Positions 1 to 6,642 of a DNA stretch of 21,295 bases are shown here, one piece after another. The notes under the pieces were generated by a model, which ran no database searches, was not told where the DNA came from, and saw nothing but the letters and a program-made list of their open reading frames with translations. The stretch is from a virus. Within the stretch, counting starts at the first letter, position 1, and each line of letters opens with the position of its first letter. Location: positions 1 through 21,295 of the IMG/VR virus record IMGVR_UViG_3300046010_006818; one strand, given 5' to 3'. The position numbers were made by a program, and so were the translations under genes.

Positions 1-221
<221 letters not shown>

Positions 222-227
222 TCCAAC

Positions 228-243
228 AGAAGCCGCCTACGCA
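228..243 (+). terminator. Left arm of the lysS intrinsic terminator, split by the IS
   Basis: The 16 bases here pair with 1845-1860 on the far side of the insertion sequence. The match has one A-A mismatch (239/1849) and two G-U wobbles (232/1856 and 238/1850). The arm lies seven bases after the lysS stop codon, where an intrinsic terminator is expected. The loop is now occupied by the entire IS. That this was the lysS terminator is inferred from position, stem quality and the T-rich stretch after the right arm. Confidence 0.65.
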
Positions 244-257
244 GGCTGTGTGAAAAC
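244..257 (+). repeat. Left terminal inverted repeat of the IS
   Basis: GGCTGTGTGAAAAC matches the reverse complement of 1831-1844 at 13 of 14 positions, with position 245 differing. Identity stops at 258, which marks the inner limit of the repeat. Such ends are the transposase recognition sites. Confidence 0.8.
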
Positions 258-281
258 CTAGCCAGCTGAAGGCGAGTTGAA

Positions 282-315
282 GACAATGCCCGTATCGTTC
301 GATACGGGCATTGTC
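282..315 (+). promoter_or_regulatory. Perfect 15-bp hairpin directly upstream of the transposase
   Basis: Bases 282-296 and 301-315 are exact reverse complements around the tetraloop GTTC. The right arm covers a possible TTG start at 311 and ends four bases before the ATG at 320. In RNA this would be very stable and would occupy the ribosome-landing region of the transposase message. Many IS elements use a hairpin at this place to stop translation of transcripts reading in from a neighbouring promoter such as that of lysS; that role is inferred here. No Shine-Dalgarno motif is visible between the hairpin and the ATG. Confidence 0.7.
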
Positions 316-319
316 GTTT

Positions 320-1741
320 ATGGGCTATATCCAAGGCGAAGGTCGCCAGCAGAGCAGTCTGTTTCCACCCACGTTGGAAGAGTTGGTTCCCGAAGATCAC
401 CTGGTGCGGGTCATTGAGGCCTATGTGGCCCGGTTGGATCTCCAGGTTTTGGGCTTCAGCAAAGCCCAGCCGCTCAAGACCGGGCGCCCGGCCTACGACC
501 CCGCAGATCTGCTCAAGCTTTACCTGTACGGCTACTTCCAGCGTATCCGTTCCTCGCGCCGGCTGGAGACTGAGTGCCAGCGCAATATCGAGGTGATGTG
601 GCTGCTCGGTCGTTTGGCGCCTGACTTCAAAACCATCGCAGACTTTCGCAAGGACAACAGCGCAGCCTTTCAGGCGACATGCAAAGCGTTCGTGCAGTTC
701 TGCCGCCAGGTGGGGTTGATCAGCGGGCAGCTGGTGGCCATCGATGGCAGCAAATTTCAGGCGGTCGCCTCCGCGCGCAAACACCTGAACCTCAAGCAGC
801 TCAAGCGCCAACAAGACACACTGGAAAAACATATCGCGCAGTACCTGGCCCAGTTGGATGCAGGCGATGCAGCGCAGAGTTCTGAGCCAATTGACCGGGT
901 CGCAGTCAAGCAGGCCCTGCAGCAGTTGCGGCACAAGCACGACAACAACCTGACCACCCAGGCACTGATGGAGGCGCAAGGGCTAGAACAGTTCGTGGTG
1001 GGCGAAGCCGATGCCAAGATGATGCGCACACATCTGGGCCCGCGCGTGGCCTACAACGTGCAGACGGCAGTCGACAGCAAACATTGCCTGATCCTGCATC
1101 ACGACGTAACCGATGCCAGCACCGACAACCAACAACTGGAGCCAGTGGCTACGGCGGCCAAGGCTGTGCTGGAGCAAGAAACGTTGGATGTCACAGCCGA
1201 TGCGGGTTACTCCAATGGCGAACACTTCCAGTCCTGCGAGGACGCCAAGATCACCGCTTATGTGCCACCGAACCGCGCGATTAACACCCAGGGTGACGGC
1301 CAGCACTTTGAGCGCAGCGCCTTTACCTATGACGAGCAAAGCGACTGCTATCAATGCCCAGCAGGCAAAACGCTGACACTCAAACAGCTCAACCGAGGCA
1401 GTCGGATTTACGCGGCAAACCCGCAAGACTGCGCCGCCTGTCCACTGAAAGCCAACTGCACGCAGGCCAAGCAACGCTACCTCTCACGGCACGCCCATGA
1501 GGCGGCGTTCGAGCGCATGGAGCAACGCCTGGCAGCCCACCCGGAGATGATGCTCAGGCGCCGCTCTATCGTTGAGCACCCTTTCGGCAATCTCAAACAA
1601 TGGCTGTTCGGCAACGGCCGCTTCCTCATGCGCCATTTCAGCGGAGCAAGGGCGGAAATGTCACTGGCGGTGCAAGCCTATAACCTTAAACGAGCCATCA
1701 ACGTGCTAGGCGCGCGCAGAATGATCGAGTTGCTGGCCTAA
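320..1741 (+). CDS. IS1182-family DDE transposase
   Basis: This 473-residue protein catalyses excision and insertion of the surrounding element. The N-terminal domain holds the family opening GYIQGEGRQQSSLFP, and DPADLLKLYLYGYFQRIRSS is typical of IS1182/IS5-like N-termini. The probable catalytic residues, counted from the ATG at 320, are Asp142 (AIDGSKF), Asp294 (VTADAGYS) and Glu419 (IVEHPFG). Between the second and third lies a cysteine cluster, CYQC and then CAACPLKANC, probably a zinc site and common in the family. The C-terminus has the usual FSGARAEMSL...AYNLKR helix. I chose ATG 320 because the alternative TTG at 311 lies inside a perfect hairpin. The frame is uninterrupted, so the enzyme could be active. 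Confidence 0.92.
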   Translation: MGYIQGEGRQQSSLFPPTLEELVPEDHLVRVIEAYVARLDLQVLGFSKAQPLKTGRPAYDPADLLKLYLYGYFQRIRSSRRLETECQRNIEVMWLLGRLAPDFKTIADFRKDNSAAFQATCKAFVQFCRQVGLISGQLVAIDGSKFQAVASARKHLNLKQLKRQQDTLEKHIAQYLAQLDAGDAAQSSEPIDRVAVKQALQQLRHKHDNNLTTQALMEAQGLEQFVVGEADAKMMRTHLGPRVAYNVQTAVDSKHCLILHHDVTDASTDNQQLEPVATAAKAVLEQETLDVTADAGYSNGEHFQSCEDAKITAYVPPNRAINTQGDGQHFERSAFTYDEQSDCYQCPAGKTLTLKQLNRGSRIYAANPQDCAACPLKANCTQAKQRYLSRHAHEAAFERMEQRLAAHPEMMLRRRSIVEHPFGNLKQWLFGNGRFLMRHFSGARAEMSLAVQAYNLKRAINVLGARRMIELLA

Positions 1742-1769
1742 ACAGGCTTGCACTGAGATTTTCGGCCGC

Positions 1770-1808
1770 AAAAGCAAACGCCCCGAACCAGTCGGGGCGC
1801 TTGCTTTT
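1770..1808 (+). terminator. Intrinsic terminator after the transposase
   Basis: AAAAGCAA (1770-1777) pairs with TTGCTTTT (1801-1808), and CGCCCCG (1779-1785) pairs with CGGGGCG (1793-1799), leaving a seven-base loop and one mismatched pair. The A-rich left arm and T-rich right arm allow it to work in both directions. It lies 29 bases after the transposase stop and inside the IS, so it may keep IS transcription out of the prophage and phage dam transcription out of lysS. Confidence 0.8.
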
Positions 1809-1830
1809 GTATCGTCGCCAGCAACACAGA

Positions 1831-1844
1831 GTTTTCACACAGTC
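1831..1844 (-). repeat. Right terminal inverted repeat of the IS
   Basis: GTTTTCACACAGTC is the reverse complement of the left repeat with one mismatch. It lies 89 bases after the transposase stop and directly against the right arm of the split terminator. Confidence 0.8.
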
Positions 1845-1860
1845 TGCGAGGGCGGTTTCT
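1845..1860 (+). terminator. Right arm of the split lysS terminator
   Basis: TGCGAGGGCGGTTTCT pairs with 228-243 and is followed by TTGTTGGTGCTG, a T-rich run that fits a terminator read in the lysS direction. Only 16 bases separate it from the stop codon of the phage methylase, so the host-prophage junction must lie close by or within this element. Confidence 0.6.
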
Positions 1861-1876
1861 TTGTTGGTGCTGTTGA

Positions 1877-2638
1877 CTACCAGTTGAAGTAGATCAACTC
1901 GTTGGCCTGCTTACCGCCATGCCCACCGACCGTGTGACGAAGTGGGACTTCTTTGAGGCGCAGCCCCGCGAACACCTCGCGGATCTGTGGGTGGTCATTG
2001 ATCGAGATAACCATCCGCCCCTTTATCGAACCGGCCAGCTCAGCCATGGCTTGGTACTGCTCGAAGTTGAACGCACCAGGTGCGTACCCAGCCGTCTCCC
2101 AGTAAGGCGGGTCCAGGTAAAAAAGCGTGTGCTCGCGGTCATAGCGCCTGATGCATTCCTTCCAGTCCAGGTGCTCGATGGTTGTCCGCGCCAGCCGAAG
2201 GTGTGCCTCGCTGAGTTTCTCCTCAATGCGCAGCAGGTTCAGTTTGGGCGGTGACGTGGTCGCGGTACCGAAGGTGCGCCCGGTCGGCTTGGCCCCAAAG
2301 CATGACTGCTGCAGGTAGAAGAACCGCGCCGCCCTCTGGATATCGGTCAGCGTCGCCGGGATCTGCATGTTGGCCCAGTCGAACATCACCCGGCTGACCA
2401 GCGACCAACGGAACTGGCGCACCAGTTCCTCCAGGTGATGAGCCACCACCCGGTAAAGGTTCACCACCTCACCATCGAAGTCGTTGATAACCTCAACCCG
2501 GCTGGGCTCTTTCATAAAGAACAATGCCGCGCCGCCGCAAAACGGCTCGACGTAGCACTCATGGTCTGGGAACTCCGGGAGAATGTGTTTAGCCATGCGG
2601 CGCTTGCCGCCCATCCAGGGAAAAATCGGTGTAGACAT
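1877..2638 (-). CDS. dam: Phage-encoded DNA adenine methylase, D12 class (Dam-like)
   Basis: This 253-residue protein should transfer a methyl group from S-adenosylmethionine to N6 of adenine, probably in GATC. Motif I is FPWMGGKRR (residues 6-14), with EPFCGGAALFF at 31-41. Motif IV, which holds the target adenine, is DPPYW at 176-180. A C-terminal segment with SINDHP and ELIYF completes the D12 fold. The length is normal for a phage Dam. The start is supported by AAGGA a few bases upstream on the minus strand. It is read in the same direction as P and Q but separated from Q by 158 bases. In phages such enzymes commonly protect DNA from host restriction or affect packaging and timing; which applies here is unknown. 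Exact sequence specificity cannot be read from the protein. Confidence 0.92.
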   Translation of the reverse strand: MSTPIFPWMGGKRRMAKHILPEFPDHECYVEPFCGGAALFFMKEPSRVEVINDFDGEVVNLYRVVAHHLEELVRQFRWSLVSRVMFDWANMQIPATLTDIQRAARFFYLQQSCFGAKPTGRTFGTATTSPPKLNLLRIEEKLSEAHLRLARTTIEHLDWKECIRRYDREHTLFYLDPPYWETAGYAPGAFNFEQYQAMAELAGSIKGRMVISINDHPQIREVFAGLRLKEVPLRHTVGGHGGKQANELIYFNW

Positions 2639-2639
2639 A

Positions 2640-2720
2640 AGTGATCCTTGTTTTCAGCTATTGGATTCGCTTAGGCTCCGCACCCCCTGCGCAGTGGGGC
2701 GAGGCCTTGGTTGGATCACT
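2640..2720. other. Candidate cos (packaging) region between dam and portal gene
   Basis: In P2 the cohesive-end site lies just beyond the 3' end of Q, which is this gap. GGGGCGAGGCC at 2696-2706 shares the core GGCGAGGC with the P2 cohesive end as I remember it. The block is flanked by an 8-bp perfect inverted repeat, AGTGATCC at 2640-2647 and GGATCACT at 2713-2720. Both the position and the motif are suggestive only; the nick sites cannot be placed by eye. Confidence 0.3.
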
Positions 2721-2744
2721 CGGCGTGCTCGAGTGGTTCGACGT

Positions 2745-2770
2745 CGAGCCGGTGTTAGCGCACCGGCTCG
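2745..2770. repeat. Perfect 10-bp stem-loop downstream of portal gene Q
   Basis: CGAGCCGGTG (2745-2754) and CACCGGCTCG (2761-2770) pair perfectly around TTAGCG. On the minus strand it follows the Q stop codon by 26 bases but has no T-run, so it is not a textbook intrinsic terminator. It could end or process the P-Q transcript, or belong to the packaging site. Confidence 0.6.
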
Positions 2771-2796
2771 TCGCCTCGTTTACTGCGCGGGGGCTT

Positions 2797-3849
2797 TCAC
2801 CCCTTCGCCGGTAGTTCAAACGGCCGGAATGTGATCACCTCCTCCCCCACCCAGTCATTCAGCTGGGCCAGGCGGGCTTGCATCGGTTCCAGTTCATTCA
2901 TCGCCCACACCTCAGAGGCCTCGCGCAGACTGCCGAAGCCGCCCGCGTTTTGCGGGACGATGCCCAGCAGTTGAGGTGGGATGCGCAGCGCCGCGAGCAA
3001 GTCGTCGCGGCTGATGTTCTTGATGGCGGCGAAGTCATCCTTGGCCGCCACCTCACTGATCGGGATGAGTTGGATGCCGTCCTTCTTCCCACCAGGTGCA
3101 TACATGAACAGGTTGCGGAAATTGCCGGGGCCTTTGCTGTTCTTCATCGCGTTGCGCAGATCGCCGACGAAGTCCTCATTCTGCGCCGCGTCCGTCATGT
3201 ACAAGATGAACCCGGCGTGTGAGCCGTTGTTGTAATACTTACGGCGGAACAACGTGGCCGACTCATTCAGCAGCGCGCTTTGCAACGCCGCAAACCATTC
3301 CGGCAGGCCATACACCTCCTGGTTGATATCCGCCTCGCGCAAGTGGCACACGCTGCCCGCCTTGAAGACGTGCTCATCCTTGAACCCGCGCACCTGGTAA
3401 TAGGTCTGCAGATCCTCCCCGCGCCGCATGTACTTCGCCAAGCACGGCAGCAAGGCCAGCGGCTGGCCCAGCATGTTCTCGCGCCGCTCCACATACGCCT
3501 GGCCGAACGTCACCCAGTCCAGCGCCAGTTGCCCGAAGGCCGCCCGCCCCAGCAGCTTATGCGGGATGAAATGCCGCTCCAGCATGTTGCGTTTGAATGT
3601 CAGCCCGCTCTGCAGGTACACGCTGGCCTTGGTCGACTTCGCCAGACCTTCCAGCGATATCGGCGGCTCAAACCAGCGGCCATTGCTCCAGCATTCCAGG
3701 TAATCGAGGATCTCCCGACCATCCAGCACCGGCGTGGGGTCGCCAAAGGTGAACGCCTCAGCATGGCCTGACGCCGCACTCATCACCTCACCCTCAGCGG
3801 GCGGCGTTTGGGTGGCCACTTGCTGGCCTTGATTGCGACGCTTACTCAT
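2797..3849 (-). CDS. Q: Phage portal protein (P2 gpQ family)
   Basis: This 350-residue protein should form the ring at one capsid vertex through which DNA is packaged and to which the tail attaches. Its size is close to P2 gpQ (about 344). Recognisable family segments are a central FRRKYYNNGSHAGFI-type stretch near residues 202-215 and RIPPQLLGIVPQNAGGFG near 289-306, which resembles the conserved HRVPPQLLG segment of this portal family. Translation begins at ATG 3849, whose A is the last base of the TGA stop of the terminase gene; GGAG lies eight bases upstream. A longer frame reaching back to 3930 would overlap P by 82 bases and is unlikely. The P-Q pair read away from the capsid genes is the classic P2 arrangement. 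Confidence 0.95.
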   Translation of the reverse strand: MSKRRNQGQQVATQTPPAEGEVMSAASGHAEAFTFGDPTPVLDGREILDYLECWSNGRWFEPPISLEGLAKSTKASVYLQSGLTFKRNMLERHFIPHKLLGRAAFGQLALDWVTFGQAYVERRENMLGQPLALLPCLAKYMRRGEDLQTYYQVRGFKDEHVFKAGSVCHLREADINQEVYGLPEWFAALQSALLNESATLFRRKYYNNGSHAGFILYMTDAAQNEDFVGDLRNAMKNSKGPGNFRNLFMYAPGGKKDGIQLIPISEVAAKDDFAAIKNISRDDLLAALRIPPQLLGIVPQNAGGFGSLREASEVWAMNELEPMQARLAQLNDWVGEEVITFRPFELPAKG

Positions 3850-5606
3850 CAGTAGATCTCCATAATGGCCGTATTGGAGGACGTCTGGCCCTCCAATGGC
3901 TCGTTGTGCAGTGCATGGAATAAGGCCCACGCCAAGTCGGCATGGCCCGTGTTGTCATTGCGCCCGGCGGTGTACGTGAACTGCCGCCCGCTCGCGGTCA
4001 CGGTTTTGCGGATGGCCATCAGCGACGACGCCAAGTCCGTCCAGCCCGCGTCAAACTCCAGCCGCCCGTTGCTGATCACCGACCACGCCTTGAGCACCAG
4101 GCGCGTCTTCACCTCCGGCGAATAGCTGAACGTCTTGAGGCCGGGGAAGAACTGCCGCACCAACTGCGCCACGCCGCTGCCCATGCCCGTCACATCGATG
4201 CCGATGTAAGTCACCCAATAGCGCATCGTCACCTGGCGGATCGTCTCGGCCTGCGCCTCGTAATCCATCCCCCGGAACTGATGCCGCTCCAGCACGCGGA
4301 ACTTCCCGCCCGGTACCATCGGCGGGGCCACCACAATCAAACCGGCAGAGTCGCCCGTCTCGGCGGGGTCATACCCCACCCACACGGCCCGTTCAGCGAA
4401 TGGCCGCTGGGCGAATGGCTTGTAGTCCTCAGCCCACTCCACCCAACTGTCCACCATGCACGGCTGCAGCATGTTCAGCGGGAAGATGCTCGCCCCGTCG
4501 TCGACGAACTCGCACATCAGCAGGTTTTGGAAGGCCTCGGCCGCGTACTCAAGGCGCAGCTCATCGATATCGAACAGATCGCAGCCGCCCGCCTCGGCAT
4601 CCAGAATCGTGACGATCTGCCGCCACAACCGGTCCTCGCACAACCGGCCCTGCTGCAGCGCGCCGTGGCTCACATCCAACTTGATGTGCTGCGCGCTCGG
4701 TTTGCCCTTGTTAAAGCGCTCACCCGTCCAGAACGTATACGCCTCATGCGCCATCGAACTGGGCGTTGAAAAGTACGTGCGGCGGTATTGCTTCTGCATG
4801 GCCATGCCGCTGGCCACCTTGTTCAACTCGTTAAACTTGAACGTCCAGAAGAACTCATCGAAGTAAAAGTTGCCGTGGTACCCCTGCGCCGTGCGCGCGT
4901 TGGTACCCAAAAAGTGCAGCTCGGCACCGTTGGGTAGAATGATCGGATCCCCCGTCAACTCAACGCCCACCACATCACGGGCAAACGCCTGGATGTAAGC
5001 CTTGAAGATGTGCGCCTGATTTTTCGACGCACTGAGGAAGATCTGATTGCGCCCCGTCGTCAGCGCATCAATCAACGCCTCGCGGGCAAAGTAGTACGTG
5101 GCCCCGATCTGGCGAGACTTGAGAATGGCCCGCGTGCGCTGATTGCCCGCCCGGTACCAGTCTTTTTGATAATCGAAGCAACCGTCTAGAAACGCCTCGA
5201 CCAGCTTCTCGACGTGTTCCTCTCCAATTTCATTGCGTTTCGGCTTACGCTTCTCCCCAGCGTTGCGCTTGGTTATCTCCGGGTTTAAGTCCGCCTCGGT
5301 GCCGCCGTCCTGGTACCGCGCAATGCGCGCCTGGCGTTCCAATTGCCGGCCCAGCAGATCGATCTCCTTGAAGTCCGTCCCGGTCTTCGGATCTTTCAGC
5401 AACAGTTGCACCAACCGCGCCTCGGTCGCCGCCTGCACCCGCTCCAGCGGCGTGGCCCGGTCCCACTCATCGCGGGCTTTCCAGCTGTGCAGGGTTTTTT
5501 CCTTCTCCCCAATCAGCTCGGCGATCTCGCACACGCGGTAGCCCTGCCAATACAAGTGTTTGGCATGGCGGCGGTGGTCAGTGGGTAACTCAACGAGTGC
5601 ATTCAT
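3849..5606 (-). CDS. P: Terminase large subunit, ATPase and nuclease (P2 gpP family)
   Basis: This 585-residue motor protein cuts phage DNA at cos and drives it into the procapsid using ATP. P2 gpP is about 590 residues. An N-terminal helix-turn-helix-like segment (CEIAELIGEKEKTLHSW, about 26-42) may bind DNA. The ATPase has the Walker A-like LKSRQIGAT (162-170) and the Walker B block FYFDEFFW (247-254). The C-terminal RNase H-like nuclease shows acidic positions in VGYDPAETGD (410-419), IGIDVTGMGSG (468-478) and NTGHADLAWA (552-561). I chose ATG 5606 over an upstream GTG at 5627. The ATG lies in a sequence also found at the start of gene V, and neither start has a clear Shine-Dalgarno site. 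It overlaps Q by one base, so the two are probably translationally coupled. Confidence 0.95.
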   Translation of the reverse strand: MNALVELPTDHRRHAKHLYWQGYRVCEIAELIGEKEKTLHSWKARDEWDRATPLERVQAATEARLVQLLLKDPKTGTDFKEIDLLGRQLERQARIARYQDGGTEADLNPEITKRNAGEKRKPKRNEIGEEHVEKLVEAFLDGCFDYQKDWYRAGNQRTRAILKSRQIGATYYFAREALIDALTTGRNQIFLSASKNQAHIFKAYIQAFARDVVGVELTGDPIILPNGAELHFLGTNARTAQGYHGNFYFDEFFWTFKFNELNKVASGMAMQKQYRRTYFSTPSSMAHEAYTFWTGERFNKGKPSAQHIKLDVSHGALQQGRLCEDRLWRQIVTILDAEAGGCDLFDIDELRLEYAAEAFQNLLMCEFVDDGASIFPLNMLQPCMVDSWVEWAEDYKPFAQRPFAERAVWVGYDPAETGDSAGLIVVAPPMVPGGKFRVLERHQFRGMDYEAQAETIRQVTMRYWVTYIGIDVTGMGSGVAQLVRQFFPGLKTFSYSPEVKTRLVLKAWSVISNGRLEFDAGWTDLASSLMAIRKTVTASGRQFTYTAGRNDNTGHADLAWALFHALHNEPLEGQTSSNTAIMEIY

Positions 5607-5652
5607 GGCGCAGATGCTGCCGCGCACGCGCGAAGGCTACCCGCCCCCCGCA

Positions 5653-5673
5653 TTGTCAGCCCCTGCCTAACAA
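5653..5673. promoter_or_regulatory. Late-activator dyad serving divergent P-Q and O units
   Basis: TTGT at 5653-5656 and ACAA at 5670-5673 are separated by 13 bases, forming a symmetric site between the divergent genes P and O. In P2 the zinc-finger activator Ogr binds a TGT/ACA dyad centred near -55 of late promoters. Read toward O, the block GCGCGCGG follows 21 bases after the box. Read toward P, CGCGCGTGCG follows 20 bases after it. The same arrangement recurs upstream of V and FI. One box may therefore serve both directions. No sigma-70 -35 hexamer is obvious on either side. Confidence 0.7.
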
Positions 5674-5757
5674 CACCGCCGCGTTGCCGCCCATGCGCGC
5701 GGTGCCGACCATGCCCTCAACGCAATGGCACCGCCACCGCATCGAGGACAAGCCCCC

Positions 5758-6600
5758 ATGAAGAAATTCCGCTCCAAATGGTTCCGCGTCGCCGTAGAGG
5801 GTGCGACCACCGACGGCCGCACCATCGAACGTCAATGGATCGACGAAATGGCCGCCAGCTACGACCGCGCAAAATACGGTGCCCGTGTCTGGATGGAACA
5901 CATTCGCGGCGTCCTGCCGGACTCACCATTCCGCGCCTACGGCGACGTCCTCGCGCTGAAAGCCGAAGACGTCCAAATCGACGGCCAAACAGTGCGCGGC
6001 CTGTACGCCCAAATTGAGCCCACCGACGACCTGGTCACCATGGTCAACAAGCTCAAGCAAAAAATCTTCACCAGCATTGAGGTGCGCGAAAAGTTCGCCG
6101 CCACCGGCAAGGCCTACTTCATGGGCCTCGGCGTGACCGACACCCCAGCCAGCCTGGGCACTGAAATGCTCACCTTCGCAGCCAAGCACCCGGACGCCAG
6201 CCCGCTCAAAGCGCGCAAGCAAGATGCCTCCGACCTCTTCACCGTCTGTGAAGAAGTCGAAATGGAGTTCGAAGAAGTCACCGAGCAACCGAGCAAGACC
6301 GACGCACTGTTCAGCCGCGTGCTGGGCATTCTCGGCAAAGTTAAGGAAAAAACGGTCAAGGATGACGCCCAATTCTCCGACCTGACCAACGCAGTGGAAG
6401 CGCTGGCCAACCACGCAAAGGAACAGGGCGATGCATTCAGCGCAGAAGCCGCCGCCCGCCAGGATCTGGCAACCAAGGTGGACACGCTCTCCAACGACTT
6501 CGCCGCCCTGGTCAAAAAACTGGGCGACACCGAACACCACTCGCACAAGCCGCGCCCCCACGTCGCCGGCGGTGACCCAGCCGCCCTCACCGACTGCTGA
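5758..6600 (+). CDS. O: Capsid scaffolding protein and prohead protease (P2 gpO family)
   Basis: This 280-residue protein should have an N-terminal serine protease that matures capsid proteins and a C-terminal scaffold that guides prohead assembly. P2 gpO is about 284 residues. Starting at ATG 5758, the residues corresponding to the gpO protease triad fall where expected: Asp19 (TTDGR), His48 (WMEHIRG) and Ser106 (FTSIE). This agreement fixes the start, since the in-frame ATG at 5725 would shift all three by eleven. GAGGA lies upstream. The C-terminal half is charged and helical, typical of a scaffold, and ends with a His- and Pro-rich tail. It is the first gene of the rightward head operon. 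Confidence 0.94.
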   Translation: MKKFRSKWFRVAVEGATTDGRTIERQWIDEMAASYDRAKYGARVWMEHIRGVLPDSPFRAYGDVLALKAEDVQIDGQTVRGLYAQIEPTDDLVTMVNKLKQKIFTSIEVREKFAATGKAYFMGLGVTDTPASLGTEMLTFAAKHPDASPLKARKQDASDLFTVCEEVEMEFEEVTEQPSKTDALFSRVLGILGKVKEKTVKDDAQFSDLTNAVEALANHAKEQGDAFSAEAAARQDLATKVDTLSNDFAALVKKLGDTEHHSHKPRPHVAGGDPAALTDC

Positions 6601-6642
6601 TCCCAACGGACAAGCCCTAGCCAAGGAATACCGGAGAACACA

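Larger units (their letters stand above)
244..1844 (+). mobile_element. IS1182-family insertion sequence, about 1.6 kb, apparently intact
   Basis: The element is bounded by inverted repeats: GGCTGTGTGAAAAC at 244-257, and the reverse complement of 1831-1844, which differs at one base. It carries one transposase gene with an intact DDE triad and its own terminator, and no passenger gene. The exact outer ends are uncertain because the flanking bases are themselves complementary (CGCA at 240-243, TGCG at 1845-1848); this also hides any target duplication. It sits between the arms of what looks like the lysS terminator. Family assignment rests on the transposase; I cannot name the specific IS. 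Confidence 0.85.

Noticed and set aside
311-319. TTG 311 as the transposase start
   Set aside because: The codon lies in the right arm of a perfect hairpin with no ribosome-binding site; ATG 320 is just downstream and fits the family opening.
2745-2770. Intrinsic terminator of the P-Q operon
   Set aside because: The stem is perfect but there is no T-run on the minus strand side, so it is listed only as an inverted repeat.
1861-2796. Restriction-modification system around the methylase
   Set aside because: No endonuclease or specificity gene is near; a solitary Dam-like enzyme is common in P2-type phages.
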